Positions 1 through 10,238 of a stretch of DNA of 56,786 nucleotides are shown here, one piece after another; position 1 is the first letter of the stretch, and every line of letters begins with the position of its first letter. The stretch is from Gammaproteobacteria bacterium (lineage in GTDB: Bacteria > Pseudomonadota > Gammaproteobacteria > Steroidobacterales > Steroidobacteraceae), in contig RGUL01000006.1 of the NCBI GenBank assembly GCA_010027845.1, forward strand, positions 1 to 56,786. The letters are read 5' to 3'. Made by a program: the position numbers and the translations under genes. The notes beneath the pieces are model-generated. The model searched no databases and was not told where the DNA came from. It worked only from the letters and a program-made list of their open reading frames with translations.

Positions 1-134
1 GGTTCACTGCACCTCGGCACGCCCCTGAAGGTTCGCAACCCACGTCGAAACCGGTCGCCCCCTTCGGGAAGAGCCCACAGTATAGCCGATCAACGGGATT
101 TCGCGGGTGCGAGTCGGTACACTCCGCGCCCGCC
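1..134. other. Non-coding left edge upstream of ybiT
   Basis: I see no gene here. A possible -10 box TACACT at 118-123 followed by the GC-rich run CCGCGCCC lies just before the ybiT start at 135 and could be its promoter, but no convincing -35 is present. I looked for a tmRNA end, because ssrA often lies near smpB, and did not find one. Confidence 0.4.
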
Positions 135-1754
135 ATGCTCTCCACCGCTAACATCGCGATTCAATTCGGCGCCAAGCCGCTGTTCGAAGGCGTCACGGTC
201 AAATTCGCCGACGGTAACCGCTACGGCCTCATCGGCGCGAACGGCTGCGGCAAGTCGACGCTGATCAAAATTCTCGGCGGCGATCTCGAGCCGAGTGCGG
301 GTGACGTGATGCTGCAGCCGGGTCTGCGTCTCGGCAAACTCAATCAAAATCAGTTCGGCTACGAAGACGAGCGCGTCATCGACGTGGTCATGCAGGGCCA
401 CACCGAGATGTGGGCGGCGATGACGGAGCGCGATCGTATCTACGCGAACCCGGAGGCGAACGACGAAGATTTCATGCGCGCCGCCGAGCTCGAGGTGCGC
501 TTTGCGGAATACGGCGGTTACGATGCCGAGGCGCGTGCGGCAAGCATTCTCGTCGATGCGGGAATTGGCCCCGAACTACACAAAGGCCCGATGCGCGAGG
601 TGCCGCCGGGCTTGAAGTTGCGCGTGTTGCTCGCGCAAGCCTTGTTCTCGAATCCCGACGTGTTGCTGCTCGACGAGCCGACCAACAACCTCGACATCCA
701 CTCGATCCAGTGGCTGGAGGAGGTTCTGAACCGCTCGAATTCGACCATGATCATCATCAGCCACGATCGGCACTTCCTGAATCAGGTGTGCACGCACATG
801 GCTGATCTCGACTTCCAGCAGCTCAAAATTTATCCCGGTAACTACGATGACTTCATGCTCGCCTCGACGCAGGCGCGCGCGCGAGTCGAAGCGGCGAATG
901 CCAAGGCACAAGATCGCATCTCTGATTTACAAGAATTCGTGCGGCGCTTCTCGGCGAACGCCTCGAAGGCTCGGCAGGCGACTTCGCGACGGCGCGCGAT
1001 CGAGAAGATCAAAATCGAGGAGATTCGACCGTCGTCCCGTCAAAACCCCTACATCCGTTTCGAGCAGCTCAAAAAATTACATCGCTCGGCGGTGAACGTC
1101 GATCGCATCTCGTTCAAATATCCGGGCAGCGACGTGTCGGTGTTGAAGAACGTCGCGTTCAACGTCGAGGCGGGCGACCGGCTCGCCATCATCGGGCCGA
1201 ACGGCATCGGCAAGACGACGCTGATGCATTGCATCGCCGGCGTGTTGCGACCGGTGTCGGGCGAAATCAAATGGGTGGAGAACGCCGAGCCTGGCTATAT
1301 GCCGCAAGACCCGCAGGCTGAGTTCGAAGCGAAGATGAATCTCCTCGAATGGATGTCGCAATGGACCGGCAAGGCGGACGACGACCTGATCGTTCGTGCG
1401 ACGCTTGGGCGGTTGTTGTTCTCGGGTGACGAGACCAAAAAGTCCGTGAAGGTGCTGTCGGGTGGTGAGAAGGGCCGCATGATGTACGGCAAATTGATGT
1501 TGCGCCGACCGAACGTGATGTTGATGGACGAGCCCACCAACCACATGGACATGGAAACCATCGAGTCGCTGCAAATCGGCCTCGAAAAATATCCGGGGAC
1601 CCTGATTTTCGTCTCGCACGATCGCGAATTCGTGAGCGGGCTCGCTAATCGCATCGTCGAGATTCAGCCTGACGGTGGCGTCCTCGACCACCGTGGCAGC
1701 TACGACGACTTTTTGAAGTTCAAAGAAATGCGGGCGGCTTCAGCCGCGCAATAA
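135..1754 (+). CDS. ybiT: ABC-F family ATPase YbiT
   Basis: This 539-residue protein has two ABC ATPase domains in tandem and no membrane segment, so it is a soluble ABC-F protein of the kind that acts on ribosomes. Walker A motifs are GANGCGKST (about 34-42) and GPNGIGKTT (about 354-362). Walker B motifs LLLDEPTNN and LMDEPTNH follow in each half. The second half carries the signature LSGGEKGRM (about 440). The first half has a degenerate signature (PPGLKLRVL), which is typical of YbiT. The inter-domain linker has the basic stretch [15 protein letters not shown], also as in YbiT. The ATG at 135 opens directly into the conserved N-terminus. Its end overlaps the end of smpB, which is on the other strand, by 15 bases. 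The precise role of YbiT in translation is known only in outline; assignment to the subfamily is confident. Confidence 0.93.
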   Translation: MLSTANIAIQFGAKPLFEGVTVKFADGNRYGLIGANGCGKSTLIKILGGDLEPSAGDVMLQPGLRLGKLNQNQFGYEDERVIDVVMQGHTEMWAAMTERDRIYANPEANDEDFMRAAELEVRFAEYGGYDAEARAASILVDAGIGPELHKGPMREVPPGLKLRVLLAQALFSNPDVLLLDEPTNNLDIHSIQWLEEVLNRSNSTMIIISHDRHFLNQVCTHMADLDFQQLKIYPGNYDDFMLASTQARARVEAANAKAQDRISDLQEFVRRFSANASKARQATSRRRAIEKIKIEEIRPSSRQNPYIRFEQLKKLHRSAVNVDRISFKYPGSDVSVLKNVAFNVEAGDRLAIIGPNGIGKTTLMHCIAGVLRPVSGEIKWVENAEPGYMPQDPQAEFEAKMNLLEWMSQWTGKADDDLIVRATLGRLLFSGDETKKSVKVLSGGEKGRMMYGKLMLRRPNVMLMDEPTNHMDMETIESLQIGLEKYPGTLIFVSHDREFVSGLANRIVEIQPDGGVLDHRGSYDDFLKFKEMRAASAAQ

Positions 1755-2210
1755 ACGCGCTTTGTCGCGTTGCCAGTCGCGTTCTTTCTCGCTGGCGCGC
1801 TTGTCGTGCTGTTTCTTGCCCTTGGCGAGCCCGATCCGCAGTTTCGCGCGGCCGCGGGCCCAGTAGAGTTCGAGCGGCACGATCGTGTAACCCTTGCGTT
1901 CGACCGCGCCGACGAGGTGTGCGATTTCGCTACGATTGAGCAACAGTTTGCGCGTGCGCACCGGGTCGGCTCGCACGTGCGTCGAGGTCGTGTTGAGCGG
2001 GGCGATGTGCGCGCCGATCACGAACGCCTCGCCGTCGCGCAGGAACGCGTGTGCTTCGGTGATTTGCGCCTTACCCGCGCGTAACGACTTCACCTCCCAG
2101 CCTTCGAGGGCGAGACCCGCTTCGAAGCGCTCTTCGATGAAATAGTCGAAGCGCGCGCGACGGTTCTCGGCGATGGTGTTGTTTTCGGCTTTGTCTTTGG
2201 GTTTATTCAT
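1740..2210 (-). CDS. smpB: SsrA-binding protein SmpB
   Basis: SmpB binds tmRNA and delivers it to stalled ribosomes in trans-translation. The 156-residue length is normal. The sequence has the N-terminal barrel core ([18 protein letters not shown], then [11 protein letters not shown]), the conserved stretch with TRKLLL and GYTIVPL, and the basic tail ([17 protein letters not shown]...KARLLRG) that enters the ribosomal mRNA channel. It starts with ATG at 2210. On the minus strand a TAGAAT box at 2241-2236 is a possible -10 element. The partner tmRNA gene is not in this window. Its last codons overlap ybiT tail to tail. Confidence 0.97.
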   Translation of the reverse strand: MNKPKDKAENNTIAENRRARFDYFIEERFEAGLALEGWEVKSLRAGKAQITEAHAFLRDGEAFVIGAHIAPLNTTSTHVRADPVRTRKLLLNRSEIAHLVGAVERKGYTIVPLELYWARGRAKLRIGLAKGKKQHDKRASEKERDWQRDKARLLRG

Positions 2211-2249
2211 CGGACGAGCGCGTGCTCCAGGGTCGATTCTACCCCCGTG

Positions 2250-2278
2250 TTGTGGTGTGCGGTGCTCTCGCCCACAAT
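2250..2278 (+). promoter_or_regulatory. Candidate sigma-70-type promoter of ratA, possibly leaderless
   Basis: TTGTGG at 2250-2255 and CACAAT at 2273-2278 are separated by 17 bases. The -10 box ends only 6 bases before the ATG at 2285, so transcription would start at or next to the start codon. No Shine-Dalgarno sequence is visible. Each box matches only moderately, so this is a candidate. Confidence 0.4.
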
Positions 2279-2284
2279 TCGACC

Positions 2285-2725
2285 ATGCGCGAAGTCACAC
2301 GCTCGGCCCTGGTCGGCCTGCCGTCGCAGCGGCTCTACGAGCTCATCGCCGACGTCGAACGTTATCCGGAATTCGTGCCCGGTTGCGTGCAGGCGCGCAT
2401 CGAATCGCAGGAGGGCGACGAAGTCGTGGCGACGCTCGGGATCCGCCGCGGCGTGCTCGACACCGCGTTCACGACGCGCAATCGCTTGGTGCCGGGCAAG
2501 TCTTTGACTATGAGACTCGAGCGTGGGCCGTTCAAAACCCTCGAGGGGGAGTGGACGGTCGAGCCGATCGGCGATGCGGGCTGTAACGTCACCCTGCGCT
2601 TGCGCTTCGAATTCGAAAATCGTCTCGCGGGCGTGATGATGGGGCCGATATTCGAGGATACGGCGAAGTCCTTGGTCGATGCGTTCGTGGCGCGCGCGCG
2701 GCGCGTCGCGGCCGAGGGTGGGTGA
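2285..2725 (+). CDS. ratA: RatA, START/Coq10-like domain protein
   Basis: This 146-residue protein belongs to the polyketide cyclase/START fold group of RatA and Coq10. Motifs typical of RatA are visible: [18 protein letters not shown] near the N-terminus, the central stretch [18 protein letters not shown], and [11 protein letters not shown] near the C-terminal helix. RatA was described in E. coli as a ribosome-associating toxin, while Coq10 homologues bind ubiquinone; the sequence alone does not decide between these roles. ATG 2285 is chosen because the family N-terminus ([10 protein letters not shown]) begins there; an upstream in-frame start would add 21 unrelated residues. The stop overlaps the GTG start of rnfH (GTGA), so the two are translationally coupled. 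Confidence 0.9.
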   Translation: MREVTRSALVGLPSQRLYELIADVERYPEFVPGCVQARIESQEGDEVVATLGIRRGVLDTAFTTRNRLVPGKSLTMRLERGPFKTLEGEWTVEPIGDAGCNVTLRLRFEFENRLAGVMMGPIFEDTAKSLVDAFVARARRVAAEGG

Positions 2726-3015
2726 GCGTGCGCTGTGCATTCGCGGCGGCGCTCCCAGCGTGGCAGGGTGTGCTCGAATTCGAGGTGTCCGAGTCGGCGA
2801 GCGTCGCCGACGTACTCGCGCTCGCCCGCGATCGATTGCAGGTGATCGCCCCCGAAGCCCTCGACGATGCGGCATGGCGCGACGGTGCTACGGGAATTTT
2901 TGGTGTCGCTTGCGAGCGCTCACAAGCGTTGCGGTCGGGCGATCGCGTCGAACTCTATTTGCCGCTTAGCGTGGATCCGAAGGAGGCGCGGCGGGCGCGG
3001 GCGCGGGCACGCTGA
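2722..3015 (+). CDS. rnfH: RnfH/RatB family ubiquitin-like protein
   Basis: A 97-residue protein of the RnfH (RatB, YfjF) family, which has a beta-grasp ubiquitin-like fold. It shows the family pattern: short beta strands at the start, [11 protein letters not shown], a central [19 protein letters not shown] and the closing motif [16 protein letters not shown]. It starts with GTG, sharing four bases with the ratA stop, the usual ratA-rnfH arrangement. Its function is not firmly known despite the Rnf name. The last 50 bases overlap the end of bamE on the opposite strand; the Arg/Ala tail lies in the overlap. Confidence 0.9.
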   Translation: MSVRCAFAAALPAWQGVLEFEVSESASVADVLALARDRLQVIAPEALDDAAWRDGATGIFGVACERSQALRSGDRVELYLPLSVDPKEARRARARAR

Positions 3016-3415
3016 CCGGCGGCTCTGCAGCGGTCGTGCCCGGCGCGGGCGTGGTCGGTGCGCCAACGTTTTCGATGCGTGCGACTTTGTCTTCGGTGAA
3101 GAAAATCGTCAGGCGTTGGCGGGTGTTGTCTTTGGTGCGCGGCGCATCGAGGGTGTAGAGGTAGTCCCAACGATCGCGATCGAAGGCATCGGGCAGCATC
3201 GGCGTGCCGAGCAAGAAACGCACTTGGCCGCGCGTCATTCCGACCTGTACCTGCGAGACCTGACGGCCGTCGAGAAAGTTACCCTGTTGGACGACCATGC
3301 GGTACACACAGCCGCTCGCGCCCAAACTGGCGGCGAGCAGCGCGACGCATGCGAGCAGACGGTTGCGGCGTCTCGGCAACTGACGCAATGGAGTACCGGG
3401 TGCGGTCTGGAACAT
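2966..3415 (-). CDS. bamE: Outer membrane assembly lipoprotein BamE (SmpA/OmlA)
   Basis: BamE is an outer membrane lipoprotein of the BAM complex, which inserts beta-barrel proteins. From ATG 3415 the protein has 149 residues. It begins with a basic stretch (RQLPRRRNR), a hydrophobic signal and a lipobox-like LGASGC with the lipidated Cys at about 36. The BamE core follows: [27 protein letters not shown] and WDYLYTL. The C-terminus is a Pro/Ala-rich tail of about 35 residues beyond the usual fold. An in-frame ATG at 3427 would add four residues. The start region faces fur, so the two genes diverge from within tens of bases. Its 3' end overlaps rnfH. Confidence 0.93.
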   Translation of the reverse strand: MFQTAPGTPLRQLPRRRNRLLACVALLAASLGASGCVYRMVVQQGNFLDGRQVSQVQVGMTRGQVRFLLGTPMLPDAFDRDRWDYLYTLDAPRTKDNTRQRLTIFFTEDKVARIENVGAPTTPAPGTTAAEPPVSVPAPAPAAPPSDPR

Positions 3416-3452
3416 AATGGTCGTCATTCTATCGCAACGGGCGAGCGGCGAC

Positions 3453-3887
3453 GTGGAAGGCAACGATCTTCGCAAGGCGGGTCTCAAGGTCACCACGCCG
3501 CGCGTCAAAATCCTCGAGATTCTCGAAACGGCGGTCGATCGGCATATGTCGGCCGAGGATATCCAGCGGCGGCTCGTCGATCTGCGCGAGGACATCGGCT
3601 TGGCGACGGTGTACCGCGTACTGACGCAGTTCGAGGCTGCGGGTCTCGTGACGCGACATCATTTCGAGGACGGTATGGCGGTGTTCGAATTGAACGCGGG
3701 CCCGCACCACGATCACATTCTCTGTATCGATTGCGGCAACGTCGAGGAATTCGTCGATCCGCAGATCGAGGAGCGTCAGCGCGCCGTGGCCGACAAACTC
3801 GGCTTCGAGATCAAGGACCACGCCCTCGTGATTTACGGCCATTGCCGCCGGCCGAACTGCGCGCACCGGAAGTCGACGTCGCCTTGA
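3453..3887 (+). CDS. fur: Ferric uptake regulator Fur
   Basis: Fur represses iron-uptake genes when loaded with Fe(II). The sequence shows the winged-helix domain (LRKAGLKVTTPRVKILEIL, then DIGLATVYRVLTQFEAAGLV) and the dimer/metal domain with HHDHILCIDC, whose CxxC belongs to the structural zinc site, and a second Cys pair in HCRRPNC. I chose GTG 3453 because it gives MEGNDLRKAGLK, matching the usual N-terminal length of the family. An ATG at 3417, with GGAA four bases upstream, would add 12 residues and is a real alternative. The last 77 bases overlap the 3' end of recN, which is on the other strand. Confidence 0.95.
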   Translation: MEGNDLRKAGLKVTTPRVKILEILETAVDRHMSAEDIQRRLVDLREDIGLATVYRVLTQFEAAGLVTRHHFEDGMAVFELNAGPHHDHILCIDCGNVEEFVDPQIEERQRAVADKLGFEIKDHALVIYGHCRRPNCAHRKSTSP

Positions 3888-5571
3888 GTTTGCTCGCGCC
3901 GAGCATTTCGGCGGCATGGGCGCGCGTGGTATCGGTGATGGCGATGCCGCCGAGCATACGCGCGATTTCTTCGATGCGGCCGTCGCCTTCGAGTGGTGTG
4001 ATCTGGGTGCGCGTCGTTTTGCCGTCGGTCAGTTTCGAGACGCGCAGGTGACGATCGCCGAGTGCGGCGACTTGTGGCAGATGCGTCACACATAACACTT
4101 GCGCGTGACGACCTAGGGCAGCGAGTTCCCGGCCGACGATCTCGGCAACCGCGCCACCTACGCCGGAATCGACTTCGTCGAACACCATGCACTGCGCGGC
4201 AGTTGCATCGCGACGATCGCTCGCGAGCGCGACTTGTACCGCGAGTGACAGGCGGGCGAGTTCGCCGCCCGAGGCGACTTTGGCGAGTGGCCTCGGTGGT
4301 TGACCGGTGTTGGCGGTCACCGAAAATTCGACTTCCTCGAGGCCGTGCGCCGCCGAGCCGTCGACCACGAGCGGCGTCAACTCGACGACGAAGTTGCCGC
4401 CGGCCATGCCTAACGTTTGCATGCGCGCAGTGATGTCGGCGCTCAAAATTTTGGCGGCCTTACGGCGTTGCATGCCGAGTTTCTCGGCGGCCACTCGCCA
4501 GCGCTCGGTCGCGGCCGTGCGTGCCTGTTCGAGTGCAGCGAGGTTTTGGTCGAGACCCTCGAGTCGTTGCAGCTCAATCTCGATTTCGGCGGCCTTGGCG
4601 GCTAATTCTTTGGGTGGTACGCGATGCTTACGCGCAAGTGCTTCGAGCGTGGCGAGACTTTGCTCGACTTGTGCTTGGCGCGCGGGATCGGCTTCGAGGT
4701 TCTCCAAATAGCGCGATAGCTCGGTGGCCGCATCGGCTAAGCGAATGACGGCCTCGTCGAGCGCGGCGAGTGCGGGGGCGAGTTGCGTGTCCAGCGAGGC
4801 GGCTTGGCGTAGCAACGAGGCGGCGCGCGAGGCCTGGGTGTGTGCGTTGCCGTCCTCGGCGTCGTAGACGAGTTGCACGGCACCGCGCGCGGCTTCCGAG
4901 AGTCTGCCGGCGTTGGCGAGTCGACCGCGCTCGGCGAGCAGCGCATCGAGCTGCGCCGCATCACCCGCAACGTTCGCAAGTTCATCGCGCTGATGGCGCA
5001 ACAGATCGAGTCGTGCTTCGCGGTCGCGGGCTGCGGTCGCGAGTTCTTGCAGCTCGGCGGCGATCGCGAGGCGCGCGCGGTGCAGCGTGGCCACCTCGTC
5101 GGCCAAAGATTCACAACCGGCGTGGGCGTCGAGCAGCGCGCGTTGTGCCGCGGGACGCATCAAAGATTGAAATTCGTGCTGCCCGTGAATTTCGGCGAGC
5201 CATTCGCCCACGGCTCGTAACACGGCGACCGGTACTTGTTGGCCGTTCAAATAGGCGCGCGATTTACCTTCGCGTGTGACGACGCGTCGCACGACCAGTT
5301 CGTCGTCCGCTTCGATGCTCTGTTCTTCGAGTAGTGCACGCAGCGCCGGGTCCGCGCGCGCGAGATCGAAGGTGGCGGTCACCTCGGCGCGCTCGGCACC
5401 GTGGCGCACGACTTCGCTACCGGCACGACCCCCAGCGGCCAGTTGTAGCGCATCGACCAAAATCGATTTGCCGGCACCGGTTTCGCCGGTTAGTACCGTC
5501 AGACCCGCGCGCAAATCGACCTCGACGGCGTCGATGATGGCGAAGTCTCGAATGTTTAGATGGTTGAGCAT
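3811..5571 (-). CDS. recN: DNA repair ATPase RecN
   Basis: RecN is an SMC-like ATPase that acts in recombinational repair of double-strand breaks. The 586-residue protein has Walker A GETGAGKS at about 29-36, two coiled-coil arms rich in Ala, Glu and Arg, the signature region GGELARLSLA, and Walker B VFDEVDSGVGG. The C-terminus carries a low-complexity Ser/Gly/Arg/Lys tail of about 25 residues, longer than in E. coli RecN (553 residues); this tail is encoded opposite the end of fur. ATG 5571 begins the conserved MLNHLNIRDFAII. The start lies three bases after the end of nadK, so nadK and recN form one minus-strand unit. I see no clear LexA box. Confidence 0.97.
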   Translation of the reverse strand: MLNHLNIRDFAIIDAVEVDLRAGLTVLTGETGAGKSILVDALQLAAGGRAGSEVVRHGAERAEVTATFDLARADPALRALLEEQSIEADDELVVRRVVTREGKSRAYLNGQQVPVAVLRAVGEWLAEIHGQHEFQSLMRPAAQRALLDAHAGCESLADEVATLHRARLAIAAELQELATAARDREARLDLLRHQRDELANVAGDAAQLDALLAERGRLANAGRLSEAARGAVQLVYDAEDGNAHTQASRAASLLRQAASLDTQLAPALAALDEAVIRLADAATELSRYLENLEADPARQAQVEQSLATLEALARKHRVPPKELAAKAAEIEIELQRLEGLDQNLAALEQARTAATERWRVAAEKLGMQRRKAAKILSADITARMQTLGMAGGNFVVELTPLVVDGSAAHGLEEVEFSVTANTGQPPRPLAKVASGGELARLSLAVQVALASDRRDATAAQCMVFDEVDSGVGGAVAEIVGRELAALGRHAQVLCVTHLPQVAALGDRHLRVSKLTDGKTTRTQITPLEGDGRIEEIARMLGGIAITDTTRAHAAEMLGASKLKATSTSGARSSAGGNGRKSRGRGP

Positions 5572-5574
5572 CGA

Positions 5575-6468
5575 TCAGTCGTGCTCGCCGTCGAAGCTGC
5601 GCCGACCCCAGTTGAGTTTACTGCGCAGCAAGCGGAAGTAGTCGTAGCCCGCCGGGTGCAGCAGTCGGATGCGCGTGCTAGAGGGCCCGATGCGCAGCGC
5701 GGCGCCGGGCGCGAGCGTGCCCTGCGAATGCCCATCGCAGGCGACCTCGGCGAGCGAGTCGGGGCGATCGATCAAACGCACCTCGATCGTGGCACGCCCG
5801 GACACGACGATCGGACGATCGGAGAGCGTGTGCGGGCAGATCGGTGCGACGACGACGACGTCGAGGTCGGGTGCGACGATCGGACCACCGACCGACAATG
5901 CATAGGCGGTGGAACCGGTGGCCGTCGCGACGATCAAGCCATCGCCGCCGTGGGTATTCACGAAACGATCGTCGATCCAGGTTTCGAAGTCGACGAGGTG
6001 TCCGCTCTGGCGTTTTTGCACTACGACGTCGTTCAGGGCGAGGCCGCGTTTGCGTTCGCCGTCGGGGGCGACGAATTCGGCGGCCAGCAAGGCGCGGGTG
6101 TCGACGCTGCAGAGTCCGTCGAGCGCTGCATCGACTGACGCAAGCATCGCATCGGGCATCACGTCGGTCAGAAAACCCAAGCGCCCGCGATTGATGCCGA
6201 GCAATGGGATGTCGTGCCCGGCGACGAGACCCGCAGCGTGCAGCAAGGTGCCATCACCCCCGATCGCGATCACGAGTTCGGTGCCCGCGAGCAAGGCGGA
6301 TTCGGTGACGAATTCGGCGCGCAACGCGCCGAGTCGCATCGCTTCGTCGGCGAGCGCGTGGACCGTGATACCGCGCCGGTGCAGATGCTCGGCGAGCAGT
6401 TGGGCGCTCTCGGCGACGCGTGAATCGGCGAAACGGGTGACGAGCGCGCAACGACGTGAGGTGGACAT
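5575..6468 (-). CDS. nadK: NAD kinase
   Basis: NAD kinase phosphorylates NAD+ to NADP+. The 297-residue length is typical. The hallmark GGDGT motif lies at about 70-74 (VIAIGGDGTLLHAA), followed by INRGRLGFLTD, the LNDVVV motif and the glycine-rich GDGLIVATATGSTAYALS. ATG 6468 is chosen because the family N-terminus begins there; the frame stays open upstream but runs opposite hrcA. The gene is divergent from hrcA and followed after three bases by recN. The 5' region contains an imperfect inverted repeat (GCAGG...CCTGC, 6469-6490) of unknown relevance. Confidence 0.96.
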   Translation of the reverse strand: MSTSRRCALVTRFADSRVAESAQLLAEHLHRRGITVHALADEAMRLGALRAEFVTESALLAGTELVIAIGGDGTLLHAAGLVAGHDIPLLGINRGRLGFLTDVMPDAMLASVDAALDGLCSVDTRALLAAEFVAPDGERKRGLALNDVVVQKRQSGHLVDFETWIDDRFVNTHGGDGLIVATATGSTAYALSVGGPIVAPDLDVVVVAPICPHTLSDRPIVVSGRATIEVRLIDRPDSLAEVACDGHSQGTLAPGAALRIGPSSTRIRLLHPAGYDYFRLLRSKLNWGRRSFDGEHD

Positions 6469-6576
6469 GCAGGACCCTGGTAAAACCTGCGCTTTTTTAT
6501 CACGACGGCGTGCCGGAACCAATGTGAAAATCCGGTCGCTTGACGCCGCTTTGCGTCGCTCGGTAGTTTCTGCGGC

Positions 6577-7638
6577 ATGGCTCAGGATTACGACGAACTG
6601 CTGAACGATCGCGCGCGCCAGTTGTTGCGGACGCTCGTCGAGAGCTACATCCGTGACGGCCAGCCGGTCGGCTCGCGTTCCTTGTCGCGCGATTCGGGTC
6701 TGCATCTGTCCTCGGCCACGATCCGCAACGTGATGGCCGATCTCGAATCGCTCGGTTTCGTCTCCTCGCCGCACACCTCCGCGGGGCGCATTCCGACCGA
6801 CCGCGCCTATCGCTTCTTCGTCGACACGTTGATGCGCGCGCGGCCGATGGAAGGGGTGCCGCTGGACGAACTGCGACGTCACATCGATTCGCGGGCGCAT
6901 GCCGACCCGAAGGCCTTGGTCGCGACCGCTTCGCAGTTGTTGTCGAACCTCACGCATCTGGCGGGTGTCGTCACCGTGCCGCGACCGCAAGTTGCGGCGA
7001 TCACGCAAATTGAATTTGTGCCGCTGAGCGAAAATCGCGTGCTAGTGGTGCTCGTCTTCAACGATCGCGAGGTGCAGAACCGCATCATCCAGCTCGGTCG
7101 GCATCACAACGCCGACGAATTGCGGCGCGCCGCACAATATTTGAACGAACAACTCGTCGGTCGCACGCCGGAGGCCGCCCGCGGCGAGATCCTGCGGCAG
7201 CTGCAGGAAGATCGCGAACACATGAACGCGCTCATGGTCGATGCGATTCGCATGGCCGAGCAGGTGTTCGGCGAGTCAGGCCCGCGCGGTGAACTCGAAT
7301 ACATCGTCGCGGGCGAAACCAATTTGATGGGCGTCGCGCAGCTGACCAGCGTCGAAAAATTGAAGCGCTTGTTCGAAGCATTCAACGAAAAGCGCGACTT
7401 CCTGCATTTGCTCGATCAGAGTCTGCATGCCGACGGCGTGCAGATCTTCATCGGCCAGGAGTCGGGTTACCAGGTGCTGGACGACTGCAGTCTCGTCGCC
7501 GCGCCGTACGCGGCCGACGACGGCGTGATCGGGGTGATCGGCGTGATCGGCCCGACGCGGATGGCTTACGAGCGGGTGATTCCCATCGTCGACGTGACGG
7601 CCCGGCTGCTCGGCTCGGCCTTGAATTCTCGCCGCTAA
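6577..7638 (+). CDS. hrcA: Heat-inducible transcription repressor HrcA
   Basis: HrcA binds CIRCE operators and represses chaperone genes. The 353-residue protein has the N-terminal winged helix (RDGQPVGSRSLSRDSGLHLSSATIRNVMADL written in two parts: GQPVGSRSLSR and LSSATIRNVMADLESLG), the SAGRIPTDRAYRFFVD motif, and the C-terminal GAF-like part with IGQES and YERVIPIVD. I find no CIRCE palindrome (inverted GCACTC) upstream of hrcA or of grpE, so its target is probably elsewhere, such as groESL; that is inference. No Shine-Dalgarno precedes the ATG. A weak TAGTTT box at 6564-6569 sits seven bases before the start. Confidence 0.95.
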   Translation: MAQDYDELLNDRARQLLRTLVESYIRDGQPVGSRSLSRDSGLHLSSATIRNVMADLESLGFVSSPHTSAGRIPTDRAYRFFVDTLMRARPMEGVPLDELRRHIDSRAHADPKALVATASQLLSNLTHLAGVVTVPRPQVAAITQIEFVPLSENRVLVVLVFNDREVQNRIIQLGRHHNADELRRAAQYLNEQLVGRTPEAARGEILRQLQEDREHMNALMVDAIRMAEQVFGESGPRGELEYIVAGETNLMGVAQLTSVEKLKRLFEAFNEKRDFLHLLDQSLHADGVQIFIGQESGYQVLDDCSLVAAPYAADDGVIGVIGVIGPTRMAYERVIPIVDVTARLLGSALNSRR

Positions 7639-7645
7639 TCCCCAT
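7620..7645 (+). promoter_or_regulatory. Sigma-32 (RpoH)-type promoter for grpE-dnaK-dnaJ
   Basis: CTTGAA at 7620-7625 and CCCCAT at 7640-7645, followed by TTTT, are separated by 14 bases. This matches the enterobacterial heat-shock consensus (CTTGAA, 13-14 bases, CCCCAT) at every position of both boxes. The element straddles the hrcA stop codon and lies 81 bases upstream of the grpE start. Confidence 0.8.
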
Positions 7646-7726
7646 TTTTCGTGCTTCGGCGCACGTTCGCGGCTGTAAAGCACGCGAAGTCGTGCATATA
7701 ACCAATTGTTTCAGGGGCGATTTTTC

Positions 7727-8263
7727 ATGTCGACCGAGGAGACTGCCGCTGCGGCGGCGAACACCGCGACGGGCGCGGGTGCGGACGAACTCGCGACGCT
7801 GCGGGCCGCCGTCGCCGCCGCTGAAGAGTCGGCGGCGCAACATCGCGACCAGCACCTGCGGGCGCTCGCGGAACTCGACAACGTGCGCAAGCGTGCACAA
7901 CGCGACGTCGAAGCGGCGCACAAATACGGCATCGAGAAACTCGTCAACGAATTGATCCCGGTCAAAGACAGCCTTGATCTGGCGGTCGAGAACGCCGCTA
8001 AGGCCGATGCTGCGGCGCTCGCCGAGGGGCAGGCGGCCACTCAAAGATTGCTCGCCAAGGCCTTCGAGCGCATCGGCATCGACGAGATCGATCCGCTCGG
8101 ACAACCGTTCGATGCCAACCAGCACGAAGCGATGTTGGCGCAACCCTCGACCACCGCCGAGCCAAATTCGGTGCTCGTCGTCGTGCAGCGGGGCTACTCG
8201 CTCAACGGCCGCTTGTTACGGCCGGCGCGGGTGATCGTCGCGAAAGCGCCCGATCCCGCTTGA
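7727..8263 (+). CDS. grpE: Nucleotide exchange factor GrpE
   Basis: GrpE releases ADP from DnaK. The 178-residue protein has an Ala/Glu-rich disordered start, a long helix (DQHLRALAELDNVRKRAQRD), the conserved KYGIEKLVNELIPVKDSLDL, and the C-terminal beta-wing domain with DANQHEAM and VLVVVQRGYSLNGRLLRPARV. ATG 7727 is preceded by AGGGG about ten bases upstream. A second in-frame ATG at 7706 would add seven residues and lacks this spacing. It follows the sigma-32-type promoter and precedes dnaK by 51 bases. Confidence 0.97.
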   Translation: MSTEETAAAAANTATGAGADELATLRAAVAAAEESAAQHRDQHLRALAELDNVRKRAQRDVEAAHKYGIEKLVNELIPVKDSLDLAVENAAKADAAALAEGQAATQRLLAKAFERIGIDEIDPLGQPFDANQHEAMLAQPSTTAEPNSVLVVVQRGYSLNGRLLRPARVIVAKAPDPA

Positions 8264-10214
<1,951 letters not shown>

Positions 10215-10238
10215 GGTTTGCGGGAGGGGCTTCTTCGC

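Noticed and set aside
2867-4051. A 394-codon plus-strand open frame
   Set aside because: It runs opposite bamE and recN and across fur in another frame; its translation is Arg-rich and has no recognisable domain.
6469-6498. Terminator-like GCAGG...CCTGC followed by GC and TTTTTT
   Set aside because: It lies between the divergent nadK and hrcA starts, so there is no plus-strand gene to terminate; the stem has only five pairs.
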